Positions 24,501-33,792 of a DNA stretch of 64,000 nt are shown here, piece by piece. A program made the position numbers and the translations under genes. This DNA comes from Dolomedes plantarius (Eukaryota; Arthropoda; Arachnida; Araneae; Dolomedidae). The first letter of the stretch is position 1, and each line of letters begins with the position of its first letter. The stretch is from positions 106,020,315 to 106,084,314 of the forward strand of contig OU015496.1 of NCBI GenBank assembly GCA_907164885.2. Reading direction: 5' to 3'. The notes beneath the pieces were generated by a model that was given only the letters and a program-made list of their open reading frames with translations, ran no database searches and had not been told where the DNA came from.

Positions 24501-26781
24501 ATGAATATGAGGTGAATTAAACTCTAGTTGGGAGATGAGGCATTAACATCTTCCATCTGTTGACTGAGAAAGGGCTACAGGATTTACATATAACACTTTT
24601 CATGGTTCACGATTATGATCCATGCTTTGGAAAAGAAATTTCAATTTTCAACAAAAGAATTTATGAAAAGACATCTGTTACCATTTCTGATTCTAGAATT
24701 TGTTCCATTTTCCATTTAATTTCATAACAGAAAATAAATTTGAGTTCCTTGGTTTTACTGACTAAGACTTAAATTCTTTGATTTTGGGCTATATTTATCT
24801 GATAATTTTGACATCTAGTTCTGGGTGCAAGACCTCTTTGCTACACAAGAAAGTTTTAGTCTAGGAGACTTCTTTTCAATAAAAAGATAGTAAGAAGTTA
24901 CAGGACTGTCTTGTGATGATACATTAAAATTCACTTTTAGCGAAATATATTAATCAGACTTTAGTTACAGAGACTGAACCCCATTTTCTCATATTGCTGA
25001 TTGTTCCATCAAGTTTATGATTCCTTCCTCAGAACCATATCTTTTCAAAATAATTTTTAGGTACCCCATGAATTAAAAAAAATTCTCACTCAGTTAATTT
25101 TTAATGGGGCTTCAATATGATATTGCCAACTGAAGAAGCAGCTATCACAAAGCTTTATCAAGCTATGAAGCACATAGTAAACATATCTCACTAAAATATT
25201 TTAAGGATCATTACCTCTCTACTCCACTATTAGAATTGGAAATTTTGTTTGGACATATTTGTGGTGGGATTTATATTTTGTTCTTTATTTTGTTGATCAA
25301 ATTCCTGAGGAAATTTAATAATCATTTCAATAGATTGTGCACTTTAAAATTGTCTCTATTATTTTAGTTTAAACTGATCTCTAGGACAATTCATATGATT
25401 TTCACTGGGAGACAATTTTGAGGTAATAAATGCAAGATTCCTTAAATACTTTTGTTTTGTTTAACATAGTTTCATTCATGTTTTTTTATTTATTATTATT
25501 TTTTTTAATACCCTACCTAAATAATTTTCCAGGAAGTCATACTTCGTAGGAAATTTTTGATTAGGAGAAATTTGTTATGAGGTTATTTTAGACTTTCTGA
25601 AATTACAGGAATACAAACCAAAAAAGTTTGAGAATTGCTTGGTTATGCAGAAGAGCCTTTAATATGGTTAAAACTAGGTCAATGGCTGGGTACTTCAGAG
25701 AGCTATGTATTGATCTTAGATGTAGTTAATTTGAACAAAATAATAGTTAGAATGAAACTTCAGTCTAGAACAGATGTTGAACATGTCAAAAAATACACAT
25801 TATTTTTGCTTTGAGTATATTGCATTCTTAGTATTTGTGACATTGATTGGGTTTTTGATGTTTTGTTATTAAATAATTAACTCTATTTTTTGTAATTAGT
25901 TATCATACATGTTTGTGATTCTTTTTATTGGTATATTTATGCTTTAGAAAAAATGTTATCATTATATTATAAATTTGTATCTTTTTATTAATTTTCTAAA
26001 ATTTAAAAGGGAGTTGCACATTATAGACTGAAGATGATAGTTGAATTTTCATAAGAATAAATGTAAGACATTATAATGTAGATTTCAAATTGTAGTTAAA
26101 AAGTATTAAATTATGTGCTTATTTTGTATAAAAATCCTCAAATTCTATTAAAGGTTTTGAAAATTAATCTTGTTTGAAGCTTTTACTACTTTGAATATAT
26201 TTCTGTGTGTGTGCATCTATGAGATTGGGAGAGAATGAATTTTGTTTAAGAAAAAATTGTTCTTCGTAAATCCTTTTTTCTACCTTGCATACAAATGTTT
26301 CTCTCATGCTTTTTACTTTATATTAGTATATGTATGTGTGTGTCATATTAGTAACTACTGTGTATTTTTTAAATGTTCATTCTTTGTACAGGTAGAAGAG
26401 CTAAGTAAATTAAGAGAAGAAAATAAAAGACTTAGGATTGAATGTAATTGTTTATCTATGGAAGTTGATACGTATAGCTTAAGTGAGAGTAAGTGTAAAG
26501 TTATTTACTTTTGTGTAGATTGTTTATAGAGTTTATTCCACAAAACTAAATAATAAATTATAAAACTACATTACCTGCCAATGGAATAAATGTATACATA
26601 GATAAGTTTTTAAAATTTTATTTTAGTATGGTGAGAATTAAAATTATTTGCACCTTGAAAAAAAGTATGGTTTATAAAATTTGCTTTCCTCATAACCATC
26701 TTATGTGACATATTGCACTTTATAGTTAAATAGATGATAGCAAAAGTATTATGGTAATTAAAGTGTTATTGAAATTGACTC

Positions 26782-26821
<40 letters not shown>

Positions 26822-28025
26822 AGGAAATGTTTGTGTCTAGGGGTTTTAGGGGATCATCAGAAACTTCACTCTAATGACACAAATACTGCTGCACAAATAT
26901 GATTATTATTATTTACATGAGACAATACATTTAACGAATAACACATAATAGGTACTTTGCACTAAAACAATTTGAAATGTATCGTTGGGTAGTCGTTCAC
27001 AGGATAAAACAGAAGTCTTTTCGCCATATGCAGGTAAAACAGATCTTCTACACCAAAATGGCATCACTACTCGTCTTCCTCTCATCATTGCCTCGAATTC
27101 TTTGACCATATATGCTATCCAGCTGTATGCCACACAGACACATGTTATATATCCAAGTGCTTATCTCGCTCTGGCAAGGTTACAGTCAAAGGCGGCGGGT
27201 GTCAGTAGAGAGCACCAGAGGGCATTCCCACACACACATATATATATAGCTTGGACATTTAAATCACTCCCATGTGGTCATGCTTGGGTGATGGGGATAC
27301 TGAGTCTGGTATTATTTATAACCCAGAATCAGCATCCCATCAGAATCACCATTTCTAGTACTTTCAAGGGAATAGACTTAGCTGCAGTGATTGGGAGACT
27401 AACTTCATCTGGTGCTTTCATAATCAAAATAAACTAGATTAAATCAGAATAAAAGATGAAAACTTTGTCTAAGGCCATATCAATTTACTGTAAAAAAGAA
27501 ACCCTGGTATTTTTTCAACTATTCTCTCGGCTCTAAATAATAATAATTAACCTTATAAAAAATCAAAAATTGTTTTAAGTTCATTTCTAAATTCTTTTTA
27601 TATACACTATTTATTGTAATACCTTGTATATTTATTAAAGGGAAATTTTGCTGGTTTTATTTTTAAAATCTTTTTTCTAATAGACACTTTGGGCCTTGAG
27701 ATATTTAAATTGTCTAGTTTGACCCTGATTTCCTGTGAATTTTGAAATAAACTATAGAAAATTAATGTGAAGTAATATATCTGGTATTTTATGTGTTTAC
27801 CATGAACTCTTTATTATTTTTGGTAAATATTCAACTAGTTATGTACTCTCATTAAACTGAAAAAAATAACAATAATTAGAAATTGGAAATTTTCTTCTGG
27901 AAAATCTCTTGAATTTTTGTTTTGCTATTGGCAACTATGAAAAGTGAATAACTGGTATGATTTCTCTGAATGATATTTATTTCAAGCCCTATAACCAATT
28001 AAAATTAAATGGCCTGCATATTTAA

Positions 28026-28073
<48 letters not shown>

Positions 28074-31000
28074 CTTATTGTGGTTATATATTTGTTGATG
28101 TTATTATAAAATTATATTTGATCTTTCTCTTACTTCAAACTCATTATAGCTCCTCCTCCTGTGGAAAAAGATGACTTTTACACTCATATTTTCACTGGAC
28201 CAAATGGAGCTATTATATCTGAAGTCAAAAGTTTGTTGAATGATTTTTCTGTTTATGAATATTATAGGTCTGTTTATTGAAGGAAAAAATTAATGAAAAA
28301 TATAGATTTAGTTAAAAAAATTAAAATTTTATAAAAGTTGTTTACATTTTTTTAAAAGAAATAGAATATGAATAACTGCAAATATAAAATAAACATCTAA
28401 TTTTTTTATAACTTGAATAATTAATTAATATAAAAATTGTTTAATTATTATATTATCTAATGTTTATTTTGTAGAATTCACTATTAAAGGATAAAATTTA
28501 TTTAAGCCTTAAATCATGTTTTGGTTATATATCACAAAAACATGAGTAATCAAAAAAATAATGATATCACTTATTTCCAGAAATTAGTCTGACCATTGCC
28601 TCTTATTCAGTACATTTTTTTTGTGGTGTTTGGAGAAAATGCTTCATTTGAAAAAAAAAAGGGGAAGATTGAAGGCACATGTTGTAATTTATGATTTTGT
28701 TATGTCATAACTTTACATAATTTTTTTTTTATGCATTTATATCTGTTTCATTCATGTTTTGGCTTTTCTCAAGTGCTTGCTCAAATATATTTGAACTTAC
28801 AGTAACAAGGGCAGAAATTGTATTTATTTTGTATATTACATTGTTCAGTACTTTGACTTTTATTTCTAGAGTGAGTTAGAACATTTCGTAATTTCTGAGG
28901 AAACAAATCAGATTTACATATAAATTTTCTGTACTTATTGTAAAATAAGTTGGGGAATAAGTAATGAAATTTTAGATGTGTTTTAACTGTAACAAACTTT
29001 AAATATATTTAAGTAATTTAGTTAAGAATTAATTTTTTTGTTTGTATTTTCTGTTCTTTTGTTGTTGTTGTTGTATTTCATTAGATTTATAGTTTATTTG
29101 AAAGAACCTAATGAAAGAATGAGTAGAAAATGTTATTAAAAAGAATAAGTAAAGAATAATTTCCTAAACTTTTTTCTAATAATGAACCATGTTTTCTCAG
29201 GTGTTTCTAATTATTATTTTTTTATTCTTTCTGACATCTTTATGGTTTTGAGGAATTTTAGCAAGTGCGATTCTGCTGAAATTTTTCTTTCTACTCTTTT
29301 GGAGCATTCATTGTCTTGTCTCTGATGGTTTTATTTTTCAGTTTTAAATGATTATTTGGAATTTTCTGGAGAAGGTTTGTGAGGTTTTTATAATTGTTAT
29401 TTTGCTGAAAAACTATTCTTTTTGTTGGTTTTGCCATTTTTTTATATACATATTTTCCTTCATTTTGTCAGGTTTATAGTTTATATTATTTTTTAGGTAC
29501 TCCAAAGAAAAATACAGATCCAAGACAGAAAACCGGTAAGTCATCCTTTGAGGATGATGAAAATGATGAGCGAAATCGATGGATTTGTAAAAAGTGTACC
29601 TTTGCCAACCACCCTGCCTTAGAGAAGTGTGAAATGTGTGAATTGCCTAAAGATATAGGTAAACATTTTAATAGTGAAATTCCTTTATCTCAAGTTTTTG
29701 ATTTTTTATATTTTTTATTTGTTGCCATCTCCCAATATCCCTTTTGTGCTCATATGATGTGTTAATTCTTATATACTATAATCTTAAATTTGTTGTTAAA
29801 CATTTTACCTGTGTTTGCAGTGAAGTATTAAAATTTAGATTGGAAATAATTTAGATTGCTGTGGAAACCACTTACAAGAAATAAAGTATCAAAATTGTGC
29901 TGTGAGTTGAGTTACACGGGATAATGCATAATTACAATGAAACCTGTTTCTAAAAATATCATGCACAGCAATAATCCTATCTGTATATATAAAACACTTC
30001 CGTAACTGACTGATTGACTGACAAATAATGCACAGATCAAACTGCTGGACCTAAACGGCTGAAATTTTGTATGGCGATTCTTCTTATAGTGTAAGGGTGC
30101 ACTAAAAAAGATTTTTGAAAAATTTTTCTTAGATTTTTTTAAATTTAATATTTAATCTGTTTTTGTAACATTCTTTAAAGTTTGCATTTAAGATAATAAT
30201 TTGAGAGTTATAAGATTTATATCATGAGAAAGATCATTAAAATTCCTTTGAATTGAAATCTTTTTCGAATCCTTACCTCCATTTTCTAATTTTTGGTGAA
30301 TTTTTAAAGATTAATTTTTAGAATTTAGTTTATTTAATTCTGATCAGGTGGTTTCTTTTCTTTTTGTGATACTTTAAATTAATTTTGCATCTTGTGCATA
30401 ACAATGAAATAAATTGACAAAAAAATATTAAAATGCGGTAAAAAATAAAATTTAACCACTAGACTAATTGAGATGGAAGTTTTTTAAGAATTTAATTCAA
30501 ATTTGTAAGTTTTATGGATATTAACCATACAAATTAATTGCTTACACTGACCATTGTATTTTTTAATTTGAATATTTTCTTCTACATTATTTTGCCTATA
30601 AAAATATCCTTAACGATTTATATATATATATATATAATTATTTTTGCATTAGTTGCATACGTTGACCGTTGTATTAAATTTGAATGTACTCCGTAGAGAA
30701 TCACAGGTATTCAGCTAGTCTATAATAATAATTTCCTGTTTTCTGTGATGATTTCCTGGAGTTTTAATGTGTATCAAACTTGTATTCAGAAAACCTTTGA
30801 AAAACTATGGAAGCAATATCTTATTAAAAATTTGCAAGTCATATAATGAGAAGATAATTTTTTTATTCTTTTTTCGGGAACAAGAGGATTTTACTCACAT
30901 GGTTTACACAAGACCCTCACCATTTCTGTACCATTATTTCTATTTTTACACTTTTTACCTTCTTAAACACTTAATGTTCTTAATCCTAACAAATTGAACT

Positions 31001-33792
31001 TAAATATGTGTTGGATCAGTGTGGTAAGAAATAATAAGTCTTTTAAAGTACAAAAAAATAATTTTATTTAAAATTTAGAAAAGAACAAATCTTACTGTTT
31101 TAGAAACAAACGGCCTAGGAGAAAAGCATCTGCCTGAAAAGTGAATCACAACAACTAAAGTGAAGACCGAACATCAAGGTCTTTTAAATACATTTCTAGT
31201 AACAAAGCGTGGTTAGAAATTTGTATAACAAAGGAAAACATCCAATGAAAAAATTACAATCTTTGAGGACACTCCCTCATAAGTAATGATGTACGATCGG
31301 CAAAATGAACGACTCGTTCATTTAGCCATGTTACATTGAAGCGATTCACGAGAGTGGGATAATAAAAACAGGGAAGAAAAATTATGAGTAAAATTAAACC
31401 TTAATTAAAGGTGAAGGAATATATATAAACAGATAATTTCCTAACAACTCTACCTTCCCAAATTTGCTTACTTGATGAATTCCTTCATAGTACCGAGATA
31501 TCTAGTTCAATGAACATTGCTTTCAAAATCCCCATTTATTTTTCAACTTTTTTATATGTGGTGCCGGACCACTCATGAGGCTCTTGCGGGCCACCTGCGA
31601 TCTGTGGGCCACCAGTTGGGAACCACTGATTTAAAGCCATAGATGACATTATTGTGTGACAGAAAAAAATGCAAAGAAGGAAATAGAATAAAGTCTGTTT
31701 GTCCTGTTTGTGAATAGTAACAGAATGAACAAGTTAAAGCCTCTAGAGTTTGAAAATCTGCAAAACTAATATGTTAAAAAAATTATAAAATCTTACAGGG
31801 TGTAAAAAGCTTTTAACATACAGTCAATTCAATTTTTATGAAAAAAAAAGAATTAATCAATTTAAAAAACATTTTAAATTTGCAGTCTACAAGATTAAAA
31901 AATGAACTTAAATGCATAATTCCTCATTTAAAAAAAAGTAAAATTTAAAAATGTGGTACAAGTTTTAATTAAAATTAAAGTAAAATTTGTAACAACTAAA
32001 TAGCAGGGAAGGATCTCAGAATACACATCTTCCAGTTAGCACATTGGCAATTATTTTGTAGTAATGTTATAGCAATACATTACAATCTAGCTGAATATAT
32101 TTGTTACATTTTCATCTGGTCAATCTTGAATTAGATTACTGTGATTTATATTCATTTCCAATACTAATTTGCAATATTATTTAATAATATAAGTTAAGTA
32201 GGATGTTTTAATTAAAGAAATTGGGTTGTACCTAATATCTTTGATTACATAATGTATTAGGTTCAACATTATCTATAATGTTATATAATGATATAATGTC
32301 TGTAACAATAATATTTTTTATCCCTAGAATATTCTTATAAGCAGGTTTCATTGTAATTTATGACATCAGCATGAAAGTATGCTAAAAATTTTCCTTATCA
32401 AATTTACTTACTAATTATTTTAGAATTTAATGGAAATTTTTAAATATATTTGGTTTTAAATGCCTGTGTAATCTCAATATATTTGTAATTTCTGTTGATT
32501 CATATACCCAATATTGAGGTTATAAAGTTATTAATGGTAGAAATACATTTTATGAACAATAGTTGCTCAAACAGAGCAAAATAATATTAGGAAGTTATAA
32601 ATGAATGTCAAGTTAAAATTTCATTTACTGACACTGCTCTTTCTTTTTGAATAGAACAAATGATCTTTAAGATTCAGCTGTAAAATTTCTAAAGAAAAGC
32701 ACTCAAAAGTTCAGCAGTTCTTGATTTCTGACTGGGAGGAAAGGGGGGAGGGGGGAACTAACTATCAAAAGCAACTAATGACAAGTTTGTGTTAAAATAA
32801 TTCCTACCAAATTCTTTTAAATTATAATTTGTAGGATTATACAGGAAAACAATATTATAGAGTCTCATGACACTAACAATAATTTTAATGTTACATTTTA
32901 TGTTGTATTTTGGCCTTATTATTTTTTTTTTGTGTGTGTTATATTTATTTATTGTATATTATACACTTTTGTATATTACATTCATGAATTAAAAATTATA
33001 GAGCAAAATTTTTATACAGGTTTACTTGATATAGTGTTCATAAAAATGGCACTTGGATTAGGGTACTTTTTTTATCCACTAATTTTGTACAAGATGGTAA
33101 AAAGAAGTATTTATGCTATTCTAACAAATAATTTAGTGCTTACTGTGGATGGAAATGTTGATGAGCTTAAGAGTTCAGAGTTGATCTTGCTTATCAGACA
33201 ATGTTATGTTTTTATGTTAATTTATAACTTCTTTATACAGTAAGTAAACCCTTTTCCTTTATTTTTATGCAGAATATTTTACCTCAATTTTTGGATTATC
33301 ATATAAGCATATGTAGACTGTTACTTTTCCAATCATAGTTAATAAGTATGACATACAAAGGTTTCATCTGCCTTATTGTAATATGTAAATGGTTTATTGC
33401 ATATGCTTTTCTCGTTAGCTGGAATATTGAAATTTTGCTCTTTTTTTATGTGTGAGGATTTTTTTTCCATTCTGATTATTTTTAGTGATTGTTTTGTCTT
33501 TTTAAATATTATTTACAACAGCATAGAGTTCTCTCCTCAAAAATTATTTTGTTGCAGTTTTTCTTTATGTAGCTTGTTTTATGCTTTTCTTTCTTTGTTC
33601 TTCTCTTTTCTTTCATCAGCATATATAGAATGTAATTCAGGTTATTCTCCAAGTACCTGTTTGCGGTTTGTGTCTTCCTCCAAAGATCGACCCCAGAGAG
33701 CAGTTGGAAGTGTTCAAATTTCTGTTACTCGCAGAGTTCCTTCTTCTTCTAAAAGCTTAAAGTTGCATCTCACTCATAGGTTACCTAGATAA
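17279..33792 (+). CDS. TAB2/TAB3-like: TAB2/TAB3 homologue (TAK1-binding adaptor), seven coding exons
   Basis: Spliced coding sequence: 17279-17377, 20433-21525, 23505-23653, 26392-26488, 28150-28230, 29497-29658, 33620-33792. All junctions are GT/AG and the phases (0,1,0,1,1,1) are mutually consistent, giving 1,854 nt (617 residues plus stop). Order of parts: CUE domain (about residues 10-52, with the FPDLP and SLLQKES motifs), a 340-residue low-complexity Ser/Asn/Gln/Pro linker, a coiled coil, and an NZF finger near residue 550 with four Cys. This order is that of TAB2/TAB3, adaptors that bind K63-linked ubiquitin through the NZF and hold TAK1 through the C-terminal coiled-coil region in cytoplasmic IMD/NF-kB and JNK signalling. 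Human TAB2 is about 690 residues and ends at the NZF; here a final exon adds about 57 residues. An in-frame TGA at 17270-17272 shows that translation starts in this exon. ATG 17279 has A at -3 and G at +4; ATG 17273 is the alternative. Exon 5's donor is the weakest junction. Upstream 5' UTR exons were not located. Confidence 0.9.
17743..17822. repeat. (TA)n microsatellite, target of the Tc1-like insertion
   Basis: About 80 bp of pure TA abuts the transposon's left end. The tract continues for about 35 bp beyond the right end (19241-19275), so the element split a single microsatellite. Confidence 0.9.
17823..19240 (+). mobile_element. Complete Tc1/mariner-like transposon in TAB2/3 coding intron 1
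   Basis: The left end CACTCATGAGCAAAAAAATT and the right end (reverse complement CACACTCACGAACAAAAAAA) form inverted repeats of about 30 bp, both continuing into AGCGCACCAAGAA. TA dinucleotides flank both sides. The element lies inside a (TA)n tract: about 80 bp on the left and 35 bp on the right. It is about 1.42 kb and contains one uninterrupted transposase gene in the same orientation as the host gene. Confidence 0.92.
18055..19083 (+). CDS. Tc1-like DDE transposase, 342 aa, uninterrupted
   Basis: Cut-and-paste transposase that binds the terminal repeats and integrates at TA. Residues 10-55 form a helix-turn-helix (LSQFERGRIVGMMEAGWSSR and on), with a GSGRPRQT hook near 64-71. A second basic helix-turn-helix precedes the catalytic core. 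Catalytic residues: D161 (FSDESRF), D250 (FQQDNARPH) and E283 (SPDLSPIEHIW). I count 32 residues between the second Asp and the Glu, where classic Tc1 elements have 34. The length is typical of Tc1 transposases and there is no stop or frameshift. Base composition is far more GC-rich than the surrounding intron, as expected for a recent arrival. A TATA-like GAGTATAAAACAGG lies about 75 bp upstream of the ATG. Confidence 0.95.
   Translation: MPLRRVRRQYKQLSQFERGRIVGMMEAGWSSRRVARQLGRSDCVVRRCWDQWTREMSCTRRPGSGRPRQTASRREDRHIVRNARLQPTASSAAIQAQVAPSLGASVSSRTIRRRLAEGQLVSRRPLRVLPLTPTHRRLRLEFCRARGNWTAAEWNQVVFSDESRFNLGSDDNRVRVWRIRGERFNPAFVVQRHIAPTAGVMVWGAIAYNTRSPLVLFRGTMTAQRYVHEILQPHVLPLMQRLPGAIFQQDNARPHTARVSQDCLRIVTTLPWPARSPDLSPIEHIWDHLGRRVGHPTSLNELEARLQQIGNEMSQDIIQNLYDSMPDRIASCIRARGGPTEY
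20339..20410. repeat. (TA)n microsatellite next to the exon 2 acceptor
   Basis: About 72 bp of TA ends about 22 bp before the exon 2 splice acceptor. It occupies the region where the branch point and polypyrimidine tract would be expected. Confidence 0.9.
20433..21525 (+). CDS. TAB2/3 coding exon 2 (end of CUE, long disordered linker)
   Basis: The exon follows acceptor ATTTTTCAAG. It begins FAEDQAKCISLLQKES, completing the CUE domain with the Leu-Leu pair, then continues open for about 340 residues rich in Ser, Asn, Gln, Pro and Thr with no recognised domain. This corresponds to the long linker of TAB2/3. The alternative AG seven bases downstream would break the frame. A (TA)n tract about 70 bp long lies immediately 5' of the acceptor, and the donor GTGAGT runs straight into another TA/TG repeat, so the exon is wedged between microsatellites. 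Confidence 0.9.
23505..23653 (+). CDS. TAB2/3 coding exon 3 (coiled coil, first part)
   Basis: Acceptor CCAATTTTCAG and donor TAT|GTAAGT. It enters in phase 1 and leaves in phase 0. It encodes AVKNHQLAQLDLILNELEKE and further Leu/Glu/Lys heptads, a predicted coiled coil. In TAB2/3 the C-terminal coiled-coil region binds TAK1, so this exon and the next are the inferred TAK1-binding part. Confidence 0.88.
24038..25641. mobile_element. Probable decayed hAT element in TAB2/3 intron 3
   Basis: The left end CAGTTGTTCTTAAACTTTGG and the right end (reverse complement CAAGCAATTCTCAAACTTTT) resemble the hAT terminal CAGTGGTTCTCAAAC. About 1.6 kb. No clear 8-bp target duplication survives and no transposase motif was recognised, so the boundaries are tentative. 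Confidence 0.5.
26392..26488 (+). CDS. TAB2/3 coding exon 4 (coiled coil, second part)
   Basis: Acceptor TTTGTACAG and donor GAGA|GTAAGT. It encodes VEELSKLREENKRLRIECNC and on to a Ser/Glu end. The pattern EENKRLRIE-C-x2-L-x2-E-V-D resembles the conserved helix just upstream of the NZF in vertebrate TAB2/3. It leaves the frame in phase 1, which can join exon 5 or, skipping it, exon 6. Confidence 0.86.
26783..27440. other. Microsatellite and unclassified GC-richer insertion in intron 4
   Basis: A short (TA)n tract at 26783-26814 leads into about 620 bp of higher GC content than the surrounding intron. A 150-codon plus-strand frame (26985-27437) lies inside but matches nothing I recognise. 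It looks like a transposon fragment; no terminal repeats were found. Confidence 0.4.
28030..28072. repeat. (TA)n microsatellite in intron 4
   Basis: About 43 bp of TA, about 80 bp before the exon 5 acceptor. Confidence 0.85.
28150..28230 (+). CDS. TAB2/3 coding exon 5 (81 bp, possible cassette exon)
   Basis: Acceptor CTCATTATAG. The exon encodes TPPPVEKDDFYTHIFTGPNG and a few further residues. The Pro-rich stretch followed by F-Y-x2-I-x2-G-P resembles the segment before the NZF in vertebrate TAB2/3. Only one donor gives the phase exon 6 requires: AAAA|GTTTGT, which is weak. The length is a multiple of three and both ends are phase 1, so exon 4 can splice directly to exon 6 without a frameshift. 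Confidence 0.68.
29497..29658 (+). CDS. TAB2/3 coding exon 6 (NZF zinc finger)
   Basis: Acceptor TATTATTTTTTAG and donor ATAG|GTAAAC. An acidic run (FEDDENDERNR) precedes WICKKCTFANHPAL, then CEMC: a Npl4-type zinc finger with C-x2-C-x10-C-x2-C. The W, the TF pair, the NHPAL segment and the Glu before the last Cys pair follow human TAB2/3, which read K63-linked diubiquitin. The residue after that Glu is Met, where human TAB2/3 have Gln. Confidence 0.93.
29980..30718 (+). mobile_element. Non-autonomous Helitron family 1 in TAB2/3 intron 6
   Basis: Starts TCTGTATATATAAAAC after A and ends GTATTCAGCTAG before T; the interior follows the copy at 5288-6064 throughout. 739 bp, same orientation as the gene. 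Confidence 0.88.
31270..31628 (-). mobile_element. Truncated hAT MITE, relative of 572-1048
   Basis: The right end CCAGTTGGGAACCACTG is the inverted form of the 572 element's left end. Homology runs back about 150 bp (GTGCCGGACCACTC, CAAAATCCCCATTTATTT). The far boundary is not defined; 31270 is a guess. Confidence 0.6.
33620..33792 (+). CDS. TAB2/3 terminal coding exon 7 (C-terminal extension)
   Basis: The exon follows a long pyrimidine tract and TTTCATCAG. In the phase set by exon 6 it reads AYIECNSGYSPSTCLRFVSS and then a basic Ser/Arg/Lys tail ending HRLPR before TAA. Phase, acceptor and an open frame support it, but no domain is recognised. Vertebrate TAB2/3 stop just after the NZF, so this tail, with several Ser-Arg and Ser-Lys motifs, is an addition. 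The main uncertainty is whether another terminal exon is used instead. Confidence 0.72.

Noticed and set aside
26985..27437. 150-codon open frame in intron 4
   Set aside because: No recognised motif, and located in a GC-shifted insertion within an intron. More likely repeat-derived than a nested gene.
33397..33619. Open frame extending upstream of the last TAB2/3 exon
   Set aside because: The upstream part is intronic, T-rich and hydrophobic, and ends at a strong acceptor. Only the part from 33620 is in phase with exon 6.
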